Assembly: GCA_964431965.1 (NCBI GenBank)
Contig: CAYSLU010000118.1
Location: 1 to 13,448, forward strand
Source: CAYSLU01 sp964431965
GTDB lineage: Bacteria; Verrucomicrobiota; Kiritimatiellia; CAIKKV01; CAYSLU01
Direction: 5' to 3'
Length of the DNA: 13,448 nucleotides
Every line of letters begins with the position of its first letter. Position 1 is the stretch's first letter. Shown in pieces: positions 1 through 7,524 of this stretch. The translations under genes were made by a program, and so were the position numbers. Below the pieces are notes generated by a model that ran no database searches, was not told the DNA's origin, and saw nothing but the letters and a program-made list of their open reading frames with translations.

Positions 1-1
1 G

Positions 2-727
2 GGGCTCCGCCGACTTGGCATCGCCGATGGAGATGCCGTCTTCGTGCACTCCTCGCTGCGGTCGTTCGGCCATGTAGAGGGCGGAGCCGATGCCGTGATC
101 GACGCCCTGCTGCAGGCTGTCGGAGCACCAGGTACCGTCATCATGCCCACGTTCACGTGGGGCCGTTTCCACGACAAACACGGAATCGTCTTCGACATGA
201 CGCATGCGCCGTCGGAAACAGGGCGCATCACGGAAGTATTCCGCCGACGCCCGGGCGTCTTGCGCAGCCCCCACATCTGCCATTCCGTGGCGGCGTATGG
301 CTGTCATGCCGGCGCGTTCACCGCCGACACGCCGAGCGTCTACGGCGATGGAGGACCCTTCGATGCACTCCTGAGGCACGACGCTTGGAACCTCTTTATC
401 GGCGTCACGTTCACCTCCTGCACGGCCCTGCACCTGGTCGAGGAACGCATGCGGGTTCCCTATCGCAAGCATCGTGACTTCGCCGACTGCGAGGTGCGCT
501 ATCCGGACGGCACGACCAAGCCGTCGCGATCCCTGGAGTTCCTGCGTCAGCCGGGATACCGGAATGATTTCGGCCAGATGGAAGGCGTCTTCCGAAGCAA
601 AGGCGTGCTCCGCGAAACCAAGGTCGGCCGCTCAACCTTGCTCAACATCCGCATTCGGGACATCGTGTCCATCACGCAGCAACTGCTGGAGCACGATATC
701 CAGTTCCTCCTGCGGACCGAACCATGA
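2..727 (+). CDS. AAC(3)-family N-acetyltransferase-like protein, 5' end missing
   Basis: The reading frame is open from the left edge, and its first residues read GLRRLGIADGDAVFVHSSL. This is the N-terminal signature of the AAC(3)/YokD antibiotic N-acetyltransferase family, so the real start lies outside the window and the GTG at 44 is internal. In the 241 visible residues, MPTFTW lies at about 48-53, HICHSVAAYG at about 91-100 and GVTFTSCTALHLVEE at about 134-148. These match the family's PTFT, His-Ser and G-f-S-T-H-E blocks. Members transfer acetyl from acetyl-CoA to an amine, classically the 3-amino group of aminoglycosides, but many chromosomal homologues act on other or unknown substrates, so resistance should not be assumed. 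About 20-30 N-terminal residues are probably missing. The TGA stop overlaps the next ATG (ATGA), which indicates one transcript and coupled translation. The family call is firm and the substrate is unknown. Confidence 0.88.
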   Translation, partial: GLRRLGIADGDAVFVHSSLRSFGHVEGGADAVIDALLQAVGAPGTVIMPTFTWGRFHDKHGIVFDMTHAPSETGRITEVFRRRPGVLRSPHICHSVAAYGCHAGAFTADTPSVYGDGGPFDALLRHDAWNLFIGVTFTSCTALHLVEERMRVPYRKHRDFADCEVRYPDGTTKPSRSLEFLRQPGYRNDFGQMEGVFRSKGVLRETKVGRSTLLNIRIRDIVSITQQLLEHDIQFLLRTEP

Positions 728-1032
728 ACCGAATCGAGCGCATCGCCCGGCACTTCAAGAGGGAGCTCCGTCTCTACCGCCGCGTCCTGGCGGATCGTCG
801 GACGCCTCGGCGGGCGCGCTGGCTGCTGGGCGCGGCCGTGGCATACGCCGTCTCGCCGATCGATCTGATTCCGGACTTCATCCCGATCGTCGGGTATCTG
901 GACGATGCCATCATCCTGCCGCTTCTGGTCTGGCTTGCTCTGCGTTCGGTGCCACCCGACTTGCTGGCCGAGCACCGGGCGCATGTGGAACAAGAGGAGG
1001 CGGCGCGATCCGCCGGACCCTCTGCGTGTTGA
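724..1032 (+). CDS. DUF1232 (YkvA-family) small membrane protein
   Basis: This 102-aa protein carries the diagnostic DUF1232 core AYAVSPIDLIPDFIPIVGYL at about residues 39-58. The core is followed by the acidic DD and a hydrophobic stretch, IILPLLVWLALRSVP, that could span or lie on the membrane. The N-terminus is Arg/Lys-rich (about residues 3-37) and probably cytoplasmic, and the C-terminus is a short charged tail. The family is widespread and has no established biochemical role. The gene has no clear Shine-Dalgarno sequence. Its ATG overlaps the upstream TGA by four bases, so it is probably translated by re-initiation after the acetyltransferase-like gene. The overlap also fixes the start. 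The linkage may be operonic without a functional meaning. Confidence 0.9.
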   Translation: MNRIERIARHFKRELRLYRRVLADRRTPRRARWLLGAAVAYAVSPIDLIPDFIPIVGYLDDAIILPLLVWLALRSVPPDLLAEHRAHVEQEEAARSAGPSAC

Positions 1033-1092
1033 TGACGACGCGTTAGAGGTCAGGGCGCTAGATTCGACATTCAGTAGCGGGATTGACGGGAG

Positions 1093-4000
1093 CTATCGAA
1101 CGATCAGAGTCATCCCCTTCGCCGCCGGAGCCTGCACCCATACGATCGTGCCGGTGGCGCCGGCATAGCCGGCCTTTGCCGCACCCGGATTGACCGACAG
1201 GGCACCCGTGAAGTCATTCGTCGGCGGTCCGATGACCGCGATGCGGCCGCCGCCGCCCGAGCCGATATTCTGCGTGATGTACGGGACCCGGGCGCCATTC
1301 GCGGCCAGCACCCCCCCACCCCGCAGCCTTCGGCTCCGAAGGTAGATCCCCCCGCCCGCGCCCGTGCCCGCTCTTCTGGCACCATCGTCCTGCCCGATGC
1401 CGCCGGTGGCGTCCAGCGTCCCATTGAGCACCAGCAGGTCGCTGATCTCCAGGCGGATCAGACCGCCGCCCGCGCCGCCCGCCGCTGCGTATGTGGTTGT
1501 GGCGCCTTCCCGTCCGCCGCCGCTCCCGGGATGCACCGGGGCGTTTGACGAGCCGTACGTTCCGCCGCCCGAGTTCCCCCCGGCTCCGCCATACCCGCCG
1601 CCCGCGCTGCTTCCGCCACCGCCCGGGCCGTATCCGTTCTGGCGGGACCCGCCGCCGCCGCTGTAGCCCGACTGGATCGCATTGAACCCCGAGTTGCCGC
1701 TCGCGATGGTCAGGTTCTTCATCCTGAAGAGAGGAGATCCGCCGTTGGTCGGGTTCGATACGGGGAACACCCACGAATTGGCATGGATGGACGCGTCGCC
1801 CTTCACGTCCACGAGCGCACCGTAGCCGGAAGGCTCATTCGTCGGCCCGCTGTAAACCCGCATCCACCCGCCGTTGGTGAGCGTCAGCTTGCCGCCGCAC
1901 GTCAGCGTGGAGGCCGCTTCGCTGTACAGGCGCTGGCCCAGCATGACGGTGCCGCTCCCGTCCATGCTGTGCGAATAGATCACCCAGCCGCCGCGAGCGC
2001 GGGGCATGATGTAGCCGCCGCCCATCTCCAGACGCCCGGAACTGCCTTCAACGGTCAGATTGTTGCTGACAGCCAGGGTGAATCCGTCCTGTGCAAAGCG
2101 GACCCACACGTTACTGACCGCCAGGTTCGTCGGGCCCCAGAAGCTCGGGCCGCAGATCTGCCCTTCGATGCTGTTCAGCCGCTCGCCCAGCAGCGCGGCA
2201 TCCGGCACGTAGATGGTTCCGATATCGCCATGGTAATAGCCGGAGGAGGTCACCAGCCCGCGCGAAGCCGTGATCGTCGCCTGAACCGGCGCCGCGACGG
2301 CCTGGGCCGACGGGTCGTAGCAGATCGCAATCCGCCCTCCTCCTCCGCCTCCTCCGGCGCTGGATCCCGCCCCTCCCCCGTTCGCGCGGATCGTCGCGTT
2401 CGTCGCCGCAAACACCCGGCACGAAATCCAGATGCCGCCGCCGGATCCCGCCCCGCGCACGGACGTGCTCCCATTGGCCGAGATCGTCCCGTTGATCGTG
2501 GCCGTGCCGGCGGCGTCAATCCGGACCAGACCGCCGCCGGACCCGCCGGCGGTGGACGTGTCCGGCCCCCCACCACTGCCGGGCTGAGCAGGCTCCGTTG
2601 CCGTTCCGTAGACGTCTCCGCCGTTGTCCCCCGCATTGCCGCCGAACCCGCCGTAGCCGCCGCCAGCCCGGTAGGCGCCGGCGCCCGGGCCGTACGACCG
2701 CGTCGTTGAGCTGCCGCTCCCCGGAGATCCCCAGCCCCGGCCGTCCACGTTGATCACACCCGACAGGAAGAAGTTGGTGCACTGGAAGAGCACCCGCCCA
2801 TCCACCTGCCAGCCATCCGCTCCGTTCGTGTCCGAGTTCGCTGCGTGCCGGACGATGCCGCCGCGGATCCACACGTTCGAGGCCCGCACCGCGGCTTCCT
2901 GGTTCGAGAAGATCAGCGTCCCGCCGGACATTGTCAGCGAGTTCAGGACCGGGGTGGTGTCGGTCAGAAGAACCGTCACACCCGCGCCCGCGATCACCAC
3001 GTCGTTGCCCTCGACCGGCAGGAACCCGCCCGCCCAGTTCGCGCTGTCGAACCAGTTGCTCACCCCGCCCGGCGCCACCCAGACCGCATTGTCATTGTCG
3101 ACGATGGCGTGGGTGTAGTTCGACGCCGTCCCCACCGTGGCGCTGACCGCATGGCTCAGCGTCACCACCACCGTCTCGCTGGCGTTGGTCTCGTCCTGCA
3201 GGTCATCAACCACGATCAGGTTGATGTTGGACGATATCGCGCCAGGGTTGATGGTCAGCGTTCCCGCTGCCAGCGTGTAGTCCTCGCCCCCGCCCGTCGC
3301 CGAACCGCCCGTCACGGAGTACTCCACGGTCACCGCCTGCGGCGTGGGCGTGTCCAGCACGACCGTCATCGCGACCGGCGTCATACTCTCGTCGCCGCTC
3401 GACGTCGCCGGCCGGAACTGCACGGTCGGCGTCGGCGAGCCGACATAGACGCCAAGGACAACCGTCAGGTTCGTCTGGATGGGCGTCAAGCTGAGGCCGG
3501 AGACGACGCTGGTCGCCGCGAAGGTGACAACCCCCGTGTGCCAGCCGGGGGTCAGGCCGACGGGGCTGTTGGTGACCTCGAACGTGTTGGTCGCTCCGGT
3601 CGCAATCACGCCGGAGTTCGGGAAGGTCATCCAGGGGCAGGCGGACGAGGCCGTCCAGAACAGGTCGTTGGTGTCGAGGCCCGAGTTCCAGAGCGCGAAC
3701 ACGAGGCTGGTCGTCGCGCCGTCCTCGACCGGCGCCGTCTGTCCGGCGGGCGCCCCCGCCAGCTCGGGCAGGCCGCCCATCACGACCGTGCCGACGTCGC
3801 CGGTGCCTCCGACGCCAACGCCGACGCCGGCGGCAACGGATGTCGAAACGTTCACAGAGGCCGCGTCGAAGACTCGCCAGACCGCTATGCGCCCGCCGCC
3901 GCCGCCGCTGCCGTTGAAAGCCGAGCCGGCGGCGCCCCTGGCGGACAGGGAGCCTGAGCCGGCCCACGTCTTGCACCTCAGCCAGATAGTACCCCCGGAG

Positions 4001-5793
4001 CCTCCCGATGCACTGGTTTCCCCACTCACGCCATCGGCACTGTTGGTTCCATTCACGGTCATCGTGTCGAGCGCGTGGATGCGGATCACGCCGCCGCCGG
4101 CGCCGCCGTAGCCCAGGGCACCACTGTATCCACCTCCGGCACTGCCCGCGTTCACTGGCCTTTCGGCTTCGCCGTAGGTCCGGCCGTAGACCGCGCCGCC
4201 CTTCCCCCCCCGGCCCCCGTAACCGCCGCCTTCCCGATTGGCGGCCGATCCCCCGCCCGGGCCGTATCCATTGAAGTTCGTTCCACACACGTAGCCACTT
4301 CCCGAGGCGTCAACCGAGCCCCCGGATGCAACGGTCACTCGGCGCGCCTGCACCAACGGGCCGCCGCCGTTGGTCGTATGGCAGTACAAGTGAAGGACCG
4401 CGCCCGACGCGACGCTCAGTTCGCCCGTCGCCGACAGAAGGGCGCCATAGTCCGGCCCCATCGCATTCGTCGGCCCCGAGTAGACATGCACCTGCGCCCC
4501 GGGCTCGAGCACCAGATTGCTCGAGCAGGCAAGATCGACCCCCGAGGCGGCGCCGCCATGGAACACCAGCTGCGCGGTTCGTACCGAGAGGTTCCCCCCT
4601 ACCCGCACCACGGCCGCCGTCATGCGCAGCTGGTGCAGGTAGATGTTGGTGCCGACGAGGCGGACGTCGTTGCTGACCGTCAGGTTGACGCTCTCCGCCC
4701 GCAGCCACAGACAGGCATTCGTGAGGAGCAGGGAGTCGAAGGACAGGTTGGTGGCGCTGGGCGCCATCCACTGCACGGTGTGCCGGAAGGGCGACCGGAG
4801 GAAGTAGTTGTCCGGTAGATACAGCGTGCCCGGCTCGCCGAATCGCAACCCCGTGCTCGCCGCGCTGAGGCCGCTCGTGGCGCGAAAGACGATCGGGGGG
4901 CAGGGGGCAACGCCGGCCTGGCTGGTGGTGTTGTAGATCACCGCGATCCGTCCGCCGCCGCCGCCCTTCGAGAAGTTGCCGTTGATGCCATCGCCTTCAC
5001 CGGCCGCCGAGATCAGCCCGCTGCCCAGAAGGCGGTCGCAGATTATGTAGACGCTCCCGCCCGAGCCGGCGCTGGCGCTGCCCGCCGGCATGGCGCCATC
5101 GGCCACGACGGATCCGTCTACCGTCACGTCTCCAGAGGCCTCAATGCGAATGGCGCCGCCGCCCGCCCCGCCGGTGCTGGTCCCGCCCCCGCCGCCGGCG
5201 CTGCCGGGATCGAGCGGCATCTCGACGCTGCCGTAGGTGCTCTTCGGGTTGCCGTAGCCCCTGCCCCCGTACGAGCCCGACATCGTCTGGAGGGTCCCGC
5301 CGCCCGGCCCCAGTCCGTCGCCCCCGGTGACCCCCGGATATCCGCGAGCCGTGGCGTTGATCGCCGCCCCGTTCGAGACCGACAGCGTGCCGCAGGAGAC
5401 GTAGAGATTGTTGGACTGCACCCCGTTCGTGGACCATGCGGCCACTCTCATCTGACCGCCAGCCAGGACGGTGACGCTGGAGGCCCGCAGCACTGTGTTC
5501 CAATTGGTGAACGTCAGGGTCTGGCTGAGGAGCAGGGAGCTCAGGTTCGAGGAGGAACTGGAGAGCAGGACACCGGAGCCGCTGTTCGTGATCTCCACGC
5601 GATCGCCGTCGCCGGGCACCGATTCGCCAACCCAGTTCCCGGCGGCAGCCCAGTCGCCAGTGGTGCCCGCCTTCCACGTGATCGTCGCGCCGGAGGCGGC
5701 GCTCAGAAGGGAAAGAAATGCCGCAGTGGCAGCAAGGATGGGACCGGCTGGTCTGAAACGGGATCTGCCCTTAGTTTGTCTCATCGATGCCAT
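1093..5793 (-). CDS. Giant secreted glycine-rich beta-repeat protein with Calx-beta domain
   Basis: This is a predicted exported protein of about 1566 aa. I place the start at the ATG ending at 5793 (a second ATG ends at 5784). A basic n-region (RQTKGRSRFR), a hydrophobic ILAATAAFLSLLS core and an ASGA cleavage-like site follow at about residues 4-35, although the frame stays open further upstream. No Shine-Dalgarno decides between the two ATGs. Visible parts are: head 1 with GDWAAAGNWVGESVPGDGD (about 46-64); Gly-rich modules at about 151-328 and 499-673; an Ig-like stretch at about 675-784; a Calx-beta-like domain at about 790-902 ending in DNDN; head 2 with NWFDSANW (about 912-919); and Gly-rich modules at about 1018-1198 and 1376-1556. 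Each Gly-rich module runs GYGPGGG, GGYGG, PGSxGGG, GGAGGGxIRI, then GGGGGRIAV and GTxY/V. No autotransporter barrel, LPXTG or PEP-CTERM tail is visible, so the anchoring mode is unknown. A surface or extracellular structural or adhesive role is inferred. It is convergent with the DUF1232 gene, 60 bp away. Confidence 0.85.
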   Translation of the reverse strand: MASMRQTKGRSRFRPAGPILAATAAFLSLLSAASGATITWKAGTTGDWAAAGNWVGESVPGDGDRVEITNSGSGVLLSSSSSNLSSLLLSQTLTFTNWNTVLRASSVTVLAGGQMRVAAWSTNGVQSNNLYVSCGTLSVSNGAAINATARGYPGVTGGDGLGPGGGTLQTMSGSYGGRGYGNPKSTYGSVEMPLDPGSAGGGGGTSTGGAGGGAIRIEASGDVTVDGSVVADGAMPAGSASAGSGGSVYIICDRLLGSGLISAAGEGDGINGNFSKGGGGGRIAVIYNTTSQAGVAPCPPIVFRATSGLSAASTGLRFGEPGTLYLPDNYFLRSPFRHTVQWMAPSATNLSFDSLLLTNACLWLRAESVNLTVSNDVRLVGTNIYLHQLRMTAAVVRVGGNLSVRTAQLVFHGGAASGVDLACSSNLVLEPGAQVHVYSGPTNAMGPDYGALLSATGELSVASGAVLHLYCHTTNGGGPLVQARRVTVASGGSVDASGSGYVCGTNFNGYGPGGGSAANREGGGYGGRGGKGGAVYGRTYGEAERPVNAGSAGGGYSGALGYGGAGGGVIRIHALDTMTVNGTNSADGVSGETSASGGSGGTIWLRCKTWAGSGSLSARGAAGSAFNGSGGGGGRIAVWRVFDAASVNVSTSVAAGVGVGVGGTGDVGTVVMGGLPELAGAPAGQTAPVEDGATTSLVFALWNSGLDTNDLFWTASSACPWMTFPNSGVIATGATNTFEVTNSPVGLTPGWHTGVVTFAATSVVSGLSLTPIQTNLTVVLGVYVGSPTPTVQFRPATSSGDESMTPVAMTVVLDTPTPQAVTVEYSVTGGSATGGGEDYTLAAGTLTINPGAISSNINLIVVDDLQDETNASETVVVTLSHAVSATVGTASNYTHAIVDNDNAVWVAPGGVSNWFDSANWAGGFLPVEGNDVVIAGAGVTVLLTDTTPVLNSLTMSGGTLIFSNQEAAVRASNVWIRGGIVRHAANSDTNGADGWQVDGRVLFQCTNFFLSGVINVDGRGWGSPGSGSSTTRSYGPGAGAYRAGGGYGGFGGNAGDNGGDVYGTATEPAQPGSGGGPDTSTAGGSGGGLVRIDAAGTATINGTISANGSTSVRGAGSGGGIWISCRVFAATNATIRANGGGAGSSAGGGGGGGRIAICYDPSAQAVAAPVQATITASRGLVTSSGYYHGDIGTIYVPDAALLGERLNSIEGQICGPSFWGPTNLAVSNVWVRFAQDGFTLAVSNNLTVEGSSGRLEMGGGYIMPRARGGWVIYSHSMDGSGTVMLGQRLYSEAASTLTCGGKLTLTNGGWMRVYSGPTNEPSGYGALVDVKGDASIHANSWVFPVSNPTNGGSPLFRMKNLTIASGNSGFNAIQSGYSGGGGSRQNGYGPGGGGSSAGGGYGGAGGNSGGGTYGSSNAPVHPGSGGGREGATTTYAAAGGAGGGLIRLEISDLLVLNGTLDATGGIGQDDGARRAGTGAGGGIYLRSRRLRGGGVLAANGARVPYITQNIGSGGGGRIAVIGPPTNDFTGALSVNPGAAKAGYAGATGTIVWVQAPAAKGMTLIVR

Positions 5794-5927
5794 CGTGGTA
5801 CGGCACGCCAGGAAAATCAAGCCGCGAACCGCCCCCCATCTCGTCTGAGTACCCGCGCGGATTCGGCGCCATGCGCAACGCACAGCACCCGGCAACTCAC
5901 AGCATGGCCGGCGCACCACCCGGACTA

Positions 5928-5996
5928 CGGGCTGAAGCCCGCACTACAAACAACGAATTGGCCGGCTCCGGCGTTTGTAGTGCGGCCTTCAGGCCG
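5928..5996. repeat. REP-like inverted doublet with three hairpins
   Basis: The element has an outer hairpin CGGGCTGAAGCCCG (5928-5941), an inner GCCGGCTCCGGC (5961-5972) and a second outer hairpin CGGCCTTCAGGCCG (5983-5996). ACTACAAAC at 5943-5951 and its exact reverse complement GTTTGTAGT at 5973-5981 place the two outer hairpins in opposite orientation, as in paired REP/BIME elements. A near-identical 13-mer GC(G/A)CACCACCCGG sits on both sides (5911-5923 and 6022-6034). I see the palindromes directly. Calling them REP-like is by analogy, since copies elsewhere in the genome cannot be checked here. Confidence 0.75.
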
Positions 5997-6126
5997 TTCT
6001 GAGGCCACAGTGCGACTTCCTGCACACCACCCGGCGGACCCGCTGGAACGCGCCCCTCCAGTGGCCACTCCCTGCAGTCTGGCCTTCAGTGAAAGGACTG
6101 ACGGAAACCGGGTTCCGAGAGCGGCC

Positions 6127-6174
6127 GCAGCAGGGGGCACCGGGCGGCTGGAACAAGCGCGGCATCCCTGCTGC
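6127..6174. repeat. Inverted repeat, 9-bp arms
   Basis: GCAGCAGGG at 6127-6135 and its exact reverse complement CCCTGCTGC at 6166-6174 enclose a 30-base loop. It lies about 90 bp upstream of the small secreted-protein gene. It could be an operator, part of a dispersed repeat, or chance in GC-rich DNA. There is no poly-T tract, so it does not look like a terminator. Confidence 0.3.
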
Positions 6175-6246
6175 CGGGCTTCGTTTCCCCTTTACTCTCC
6201 CCCGCAGCCCCATATGATGCGGCCGGCGTTGGAGGACTGGACTTCG

Positions 6247-6256
6247 AAGGAGAGGG
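6247..6256 (+). promoter_or_regulatory. Ribosome binding site for the small secreted-protein gene
   Basis: The purine-rich AAGGAGAGGG ends eight bases before the ATG at 6265. It supports that start over the much longer open frame beginning at 5776. Confidence 0.7.
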
Positions 6257-6264
6257 TTGACCCC

Positions 6265-6741
6265 ATGAAGAAATTGCTGCTGTGCGTCGGACTGGCCGCG
6301 TTGATCGCCCATGGAGCCGCCGCTCAGGACGCTCCTCCTCCCCCACCCCCGGCCAAGCCCCCGGTGCCCGAGGCCCCCTTTCTGCCGCGAAACGTCAAAC
6401 TCGACTTCAAGCTGCTGCCGCTCGGCGAGAACGACCACGGCACGTATGTCGTCACCGCTTCGCCCGCCTTTGGCACGAGCGTGCGGTACAAGCGGCCGGA
6501 GAGCACCATCGAGCTGCAGACCTCGGGCAATGTCCAGATCCTGGATGACGGACGCGTGTTCATGACCTATCAGATGCATCTCGTCTACGAGGGAGATGGC
6601 GCCGAGGCCGCATACGGAGTCTCGTCCAGCGTGGCGCTGAAGCCCGGCCAGGAGCAGGAAGTGGCGAACATCGGAGAGAAGACCCTCGTCATCCGCGCCA
6701 CCCTGATCGACGCCCCGCCGCCCGCCGGGCAGACCGAGTAG
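6265..6741 (+). CDS. Small secreted protein of unknown function
   Basis: The product is 158 aa. Residues 1-21 form a classical signal peptide: MKK, then the hydrophobic LLLCVGLAALIAHG, then a cleavage-like AAAQ. A proline-rich linker follows (DAPPPPPPAKPPVPEAP, about 22-38). The rest (about 40-150) is predicted from its alternating pattern to be a compact all-beta domain, with stretches such as SVALKPGQEQEVANIGEK near the end. I do not recognise the family. A periplasmic or surface location is inferred from the signal peptide. The start is chosen from the Shine-Dalgarno sequence and the signal peptide, and the open frame upstream of it is not protein-like. It converges on the sanA-like gene with 59 bp between the stops and diverges from the giant secreted-protein gene, so it is probably monocistronic. 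Confidence 0.85.
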   Translation: MKKLLLCVGLAALIAHGAAAQDAPPPPPPAKPPVPEAPFLPRNVKLDFKLLPLGENDHGTYVVTASPAFGTSVRYKRPESTIELQTSGNVQILDDGRVFMTYQMHLVYEGDGAEAAYGVSSSVALKPGQEQEVANIGEKTLVIRATLIDAPPPAGQTE

Positions 6742-6800
6742 AGCGCAGCGCGAACAGCGGGCCACGGTGGGCCGGCTGGCCTGAGGGGCCACCCTCCTCC

Positions 6801-7481
6801 TCACCCTCCGCGAGCTGGCGCACCCGCCTCTTGCCGGCTGGCCGCGTCGGCGACATCCACCCTCGGCCCCAGAAAGCGCGGCCGGGTTCTCAGCACGTGG
6901 ACGTCCAGCACGGTCCGGATCCGCGCGAGCTGCTCCCGCCAGGCCGTGCGCAGCCCGCCGCGCCCGCTCACGTCGCGGGCGTTGAACCCAATGGCATCCA
7001 GCCCCCGGTGCCGGGCCAGGTAGATGGCGCGCTGGTTGTGAAATCCCTGGGAGATGACCGTGATGCTCGACTGCCCGAACACTTCCCGCGCGCGCACGAT
7101 CGAATCGAGCGTCCGAAAGCCGGCGTAGTCGCAGCAAATCCGATCCGCCGGAACGCCGGCCCGAACCAGGCTATCGCGCATCTCCGTCGGTTCGTCATAT
7201 CCCCGGCAGTGGTTGTCGCCGCTGACGAGCAGGTACTCCACCTTCCCGGCTCGGAACAGCGACACCGCCGCCTCGATGCGGTACCGGAAGTACAGGTTGG
7301 GCCGCCCGTTGGAAAGCCGCGGGCCGCACCCGAGCACCACGCCGACCGGCCGCCGGGGAGTGACCGCCGTATCGGAATAGGTTCGACCGCTGGCCGAGCG
7401 CCGGACAGCCGCCGCCGCACCCAGCATGCCGACCAGCACCAGCACGGCGCCCGCCGTCACCAGCATCAGCACTCTCGTCAC
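6801..7481 (-). CDS. sanA: SanA-family (DUF218) inner-membrane protein
   Basis: The 226-aa product matches E. coli SanA closely in motif order. It has an N-terminal membrane segment (about 5-25), VVLGCG (48-53), YFRYRIEAAVSLFRAGKVEYL (about 64-84, family NYYRYRI...GKV.YLL), SGDN (87-90), DYAGFRTLDS (118-127), SQGFHNQRA (about 144-152) and PRFLGP (201-206). SanA is a single-pass inner-membrane protein with a periplasmic DUF218 domain. In enterobacteria it affects envelope permeability and vancomycin exclusion at high temperature, and its chemistry is unresolved. I choose the GTG ending at 7481 because GGAGGG lies eight bases upstream. It gives the short cytoplasmic tail typical of SanA, whereas the ATG ending at 7550 has no Shine-Dalgarno and would overlap the upstream gene. 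The gap to that gene is 43 bp, so co-transcription is likely. Confidence 0.92.
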   Translation of the reverse strand: MTRVLMLVTAGAVLVLVGMLGAAAAVRRSASGRTYSDTAVTPRRPVGVVLGCGPRLSNGRPNLYFRYRIEAAVSLFRAGKVEYLLVSGDNHCRGYDEPTEMRDSLVRAGVPADRICCDYAGFRTLDSIVRAREVFGQSSITVISQGFHNQRAIYLARHRGLDAIGFNARDVSGRGGLRTAWREQLARIRTVLDVHVLRTRPRFLGPRVDVADAASRQEAGAPARGG

Positions 7482-7489
7482 TTCGCCTG

Positions 7490-7495
7490 CCCTCC
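7490..7495 (-). promoter_or_regulatory. Ribosome binding site deciding the sanA GTG start
   Basis: GGAGGG on the minus strand sits eight bases before the GTG at 7479-7481. The alternative ATG at 7548-7550 has no such sequence. This shortens the protein by 23 residues relative to the longest open frame and removes a 26-bp overlap with the upstream gene. Confidence 0.7.
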
Positions 7496-7524
7496 GAGTC
7501 GTGCCGCCCCGAACGGATGCCCGC

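Larger units (their letters stand above)
5794..6264. other. Divergent intergenic region (471 bp)
   Basis: This separates the giant secreted-protein gene (leftward) from the small secreted-protein gene (rightward), so promoters for both should lie here. I could not identify convincing -35/-10 boxes in this GC-rich DNA. It holds the three-hairpin REP-like element at 5928-5996 and a weaker inverted repeat at 6127-6174. The leftward frame stays open to 5919, but its upstream residues are Arg/Cys-rich, unlike a secretion signal. The rightward open frame from 5776 is likewise low in protein character until the MKKLLL start at 6265. I therefore treat both extensions as non-coding. Confidence 0.6.

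Noticed and set aside
1783..3957. Plus-strand open frames opposite the giant Gly-rich gene
   Set aside because: The Arg/Ala/Pro-rich products mirror the glycine-rich coding of the minus strand. No motifs are present.
5794..5919. N-terminal extension of the giant protein to position 5919
   Set aside because: It would put about 42 Arg/Cys-rich residues before the signal peptide, and the extension is not protein-like.
5776..6264. N-terminal extension of the small secreted protein's open frame
   Set aside because: The good Shine-Dalgarno and the canonical signal peptide at 6265 mark the start. The extension runs through the REP-like element.
6777..6791. Small hairpin TGGCC-TGAGG-GGCCA between the convergent small secreted-protein and sanA genes as a terminator
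   Set aside because: The stem is only five pairs and has no T-tract on either strand, so chance is likely in this GC-rich DNA.
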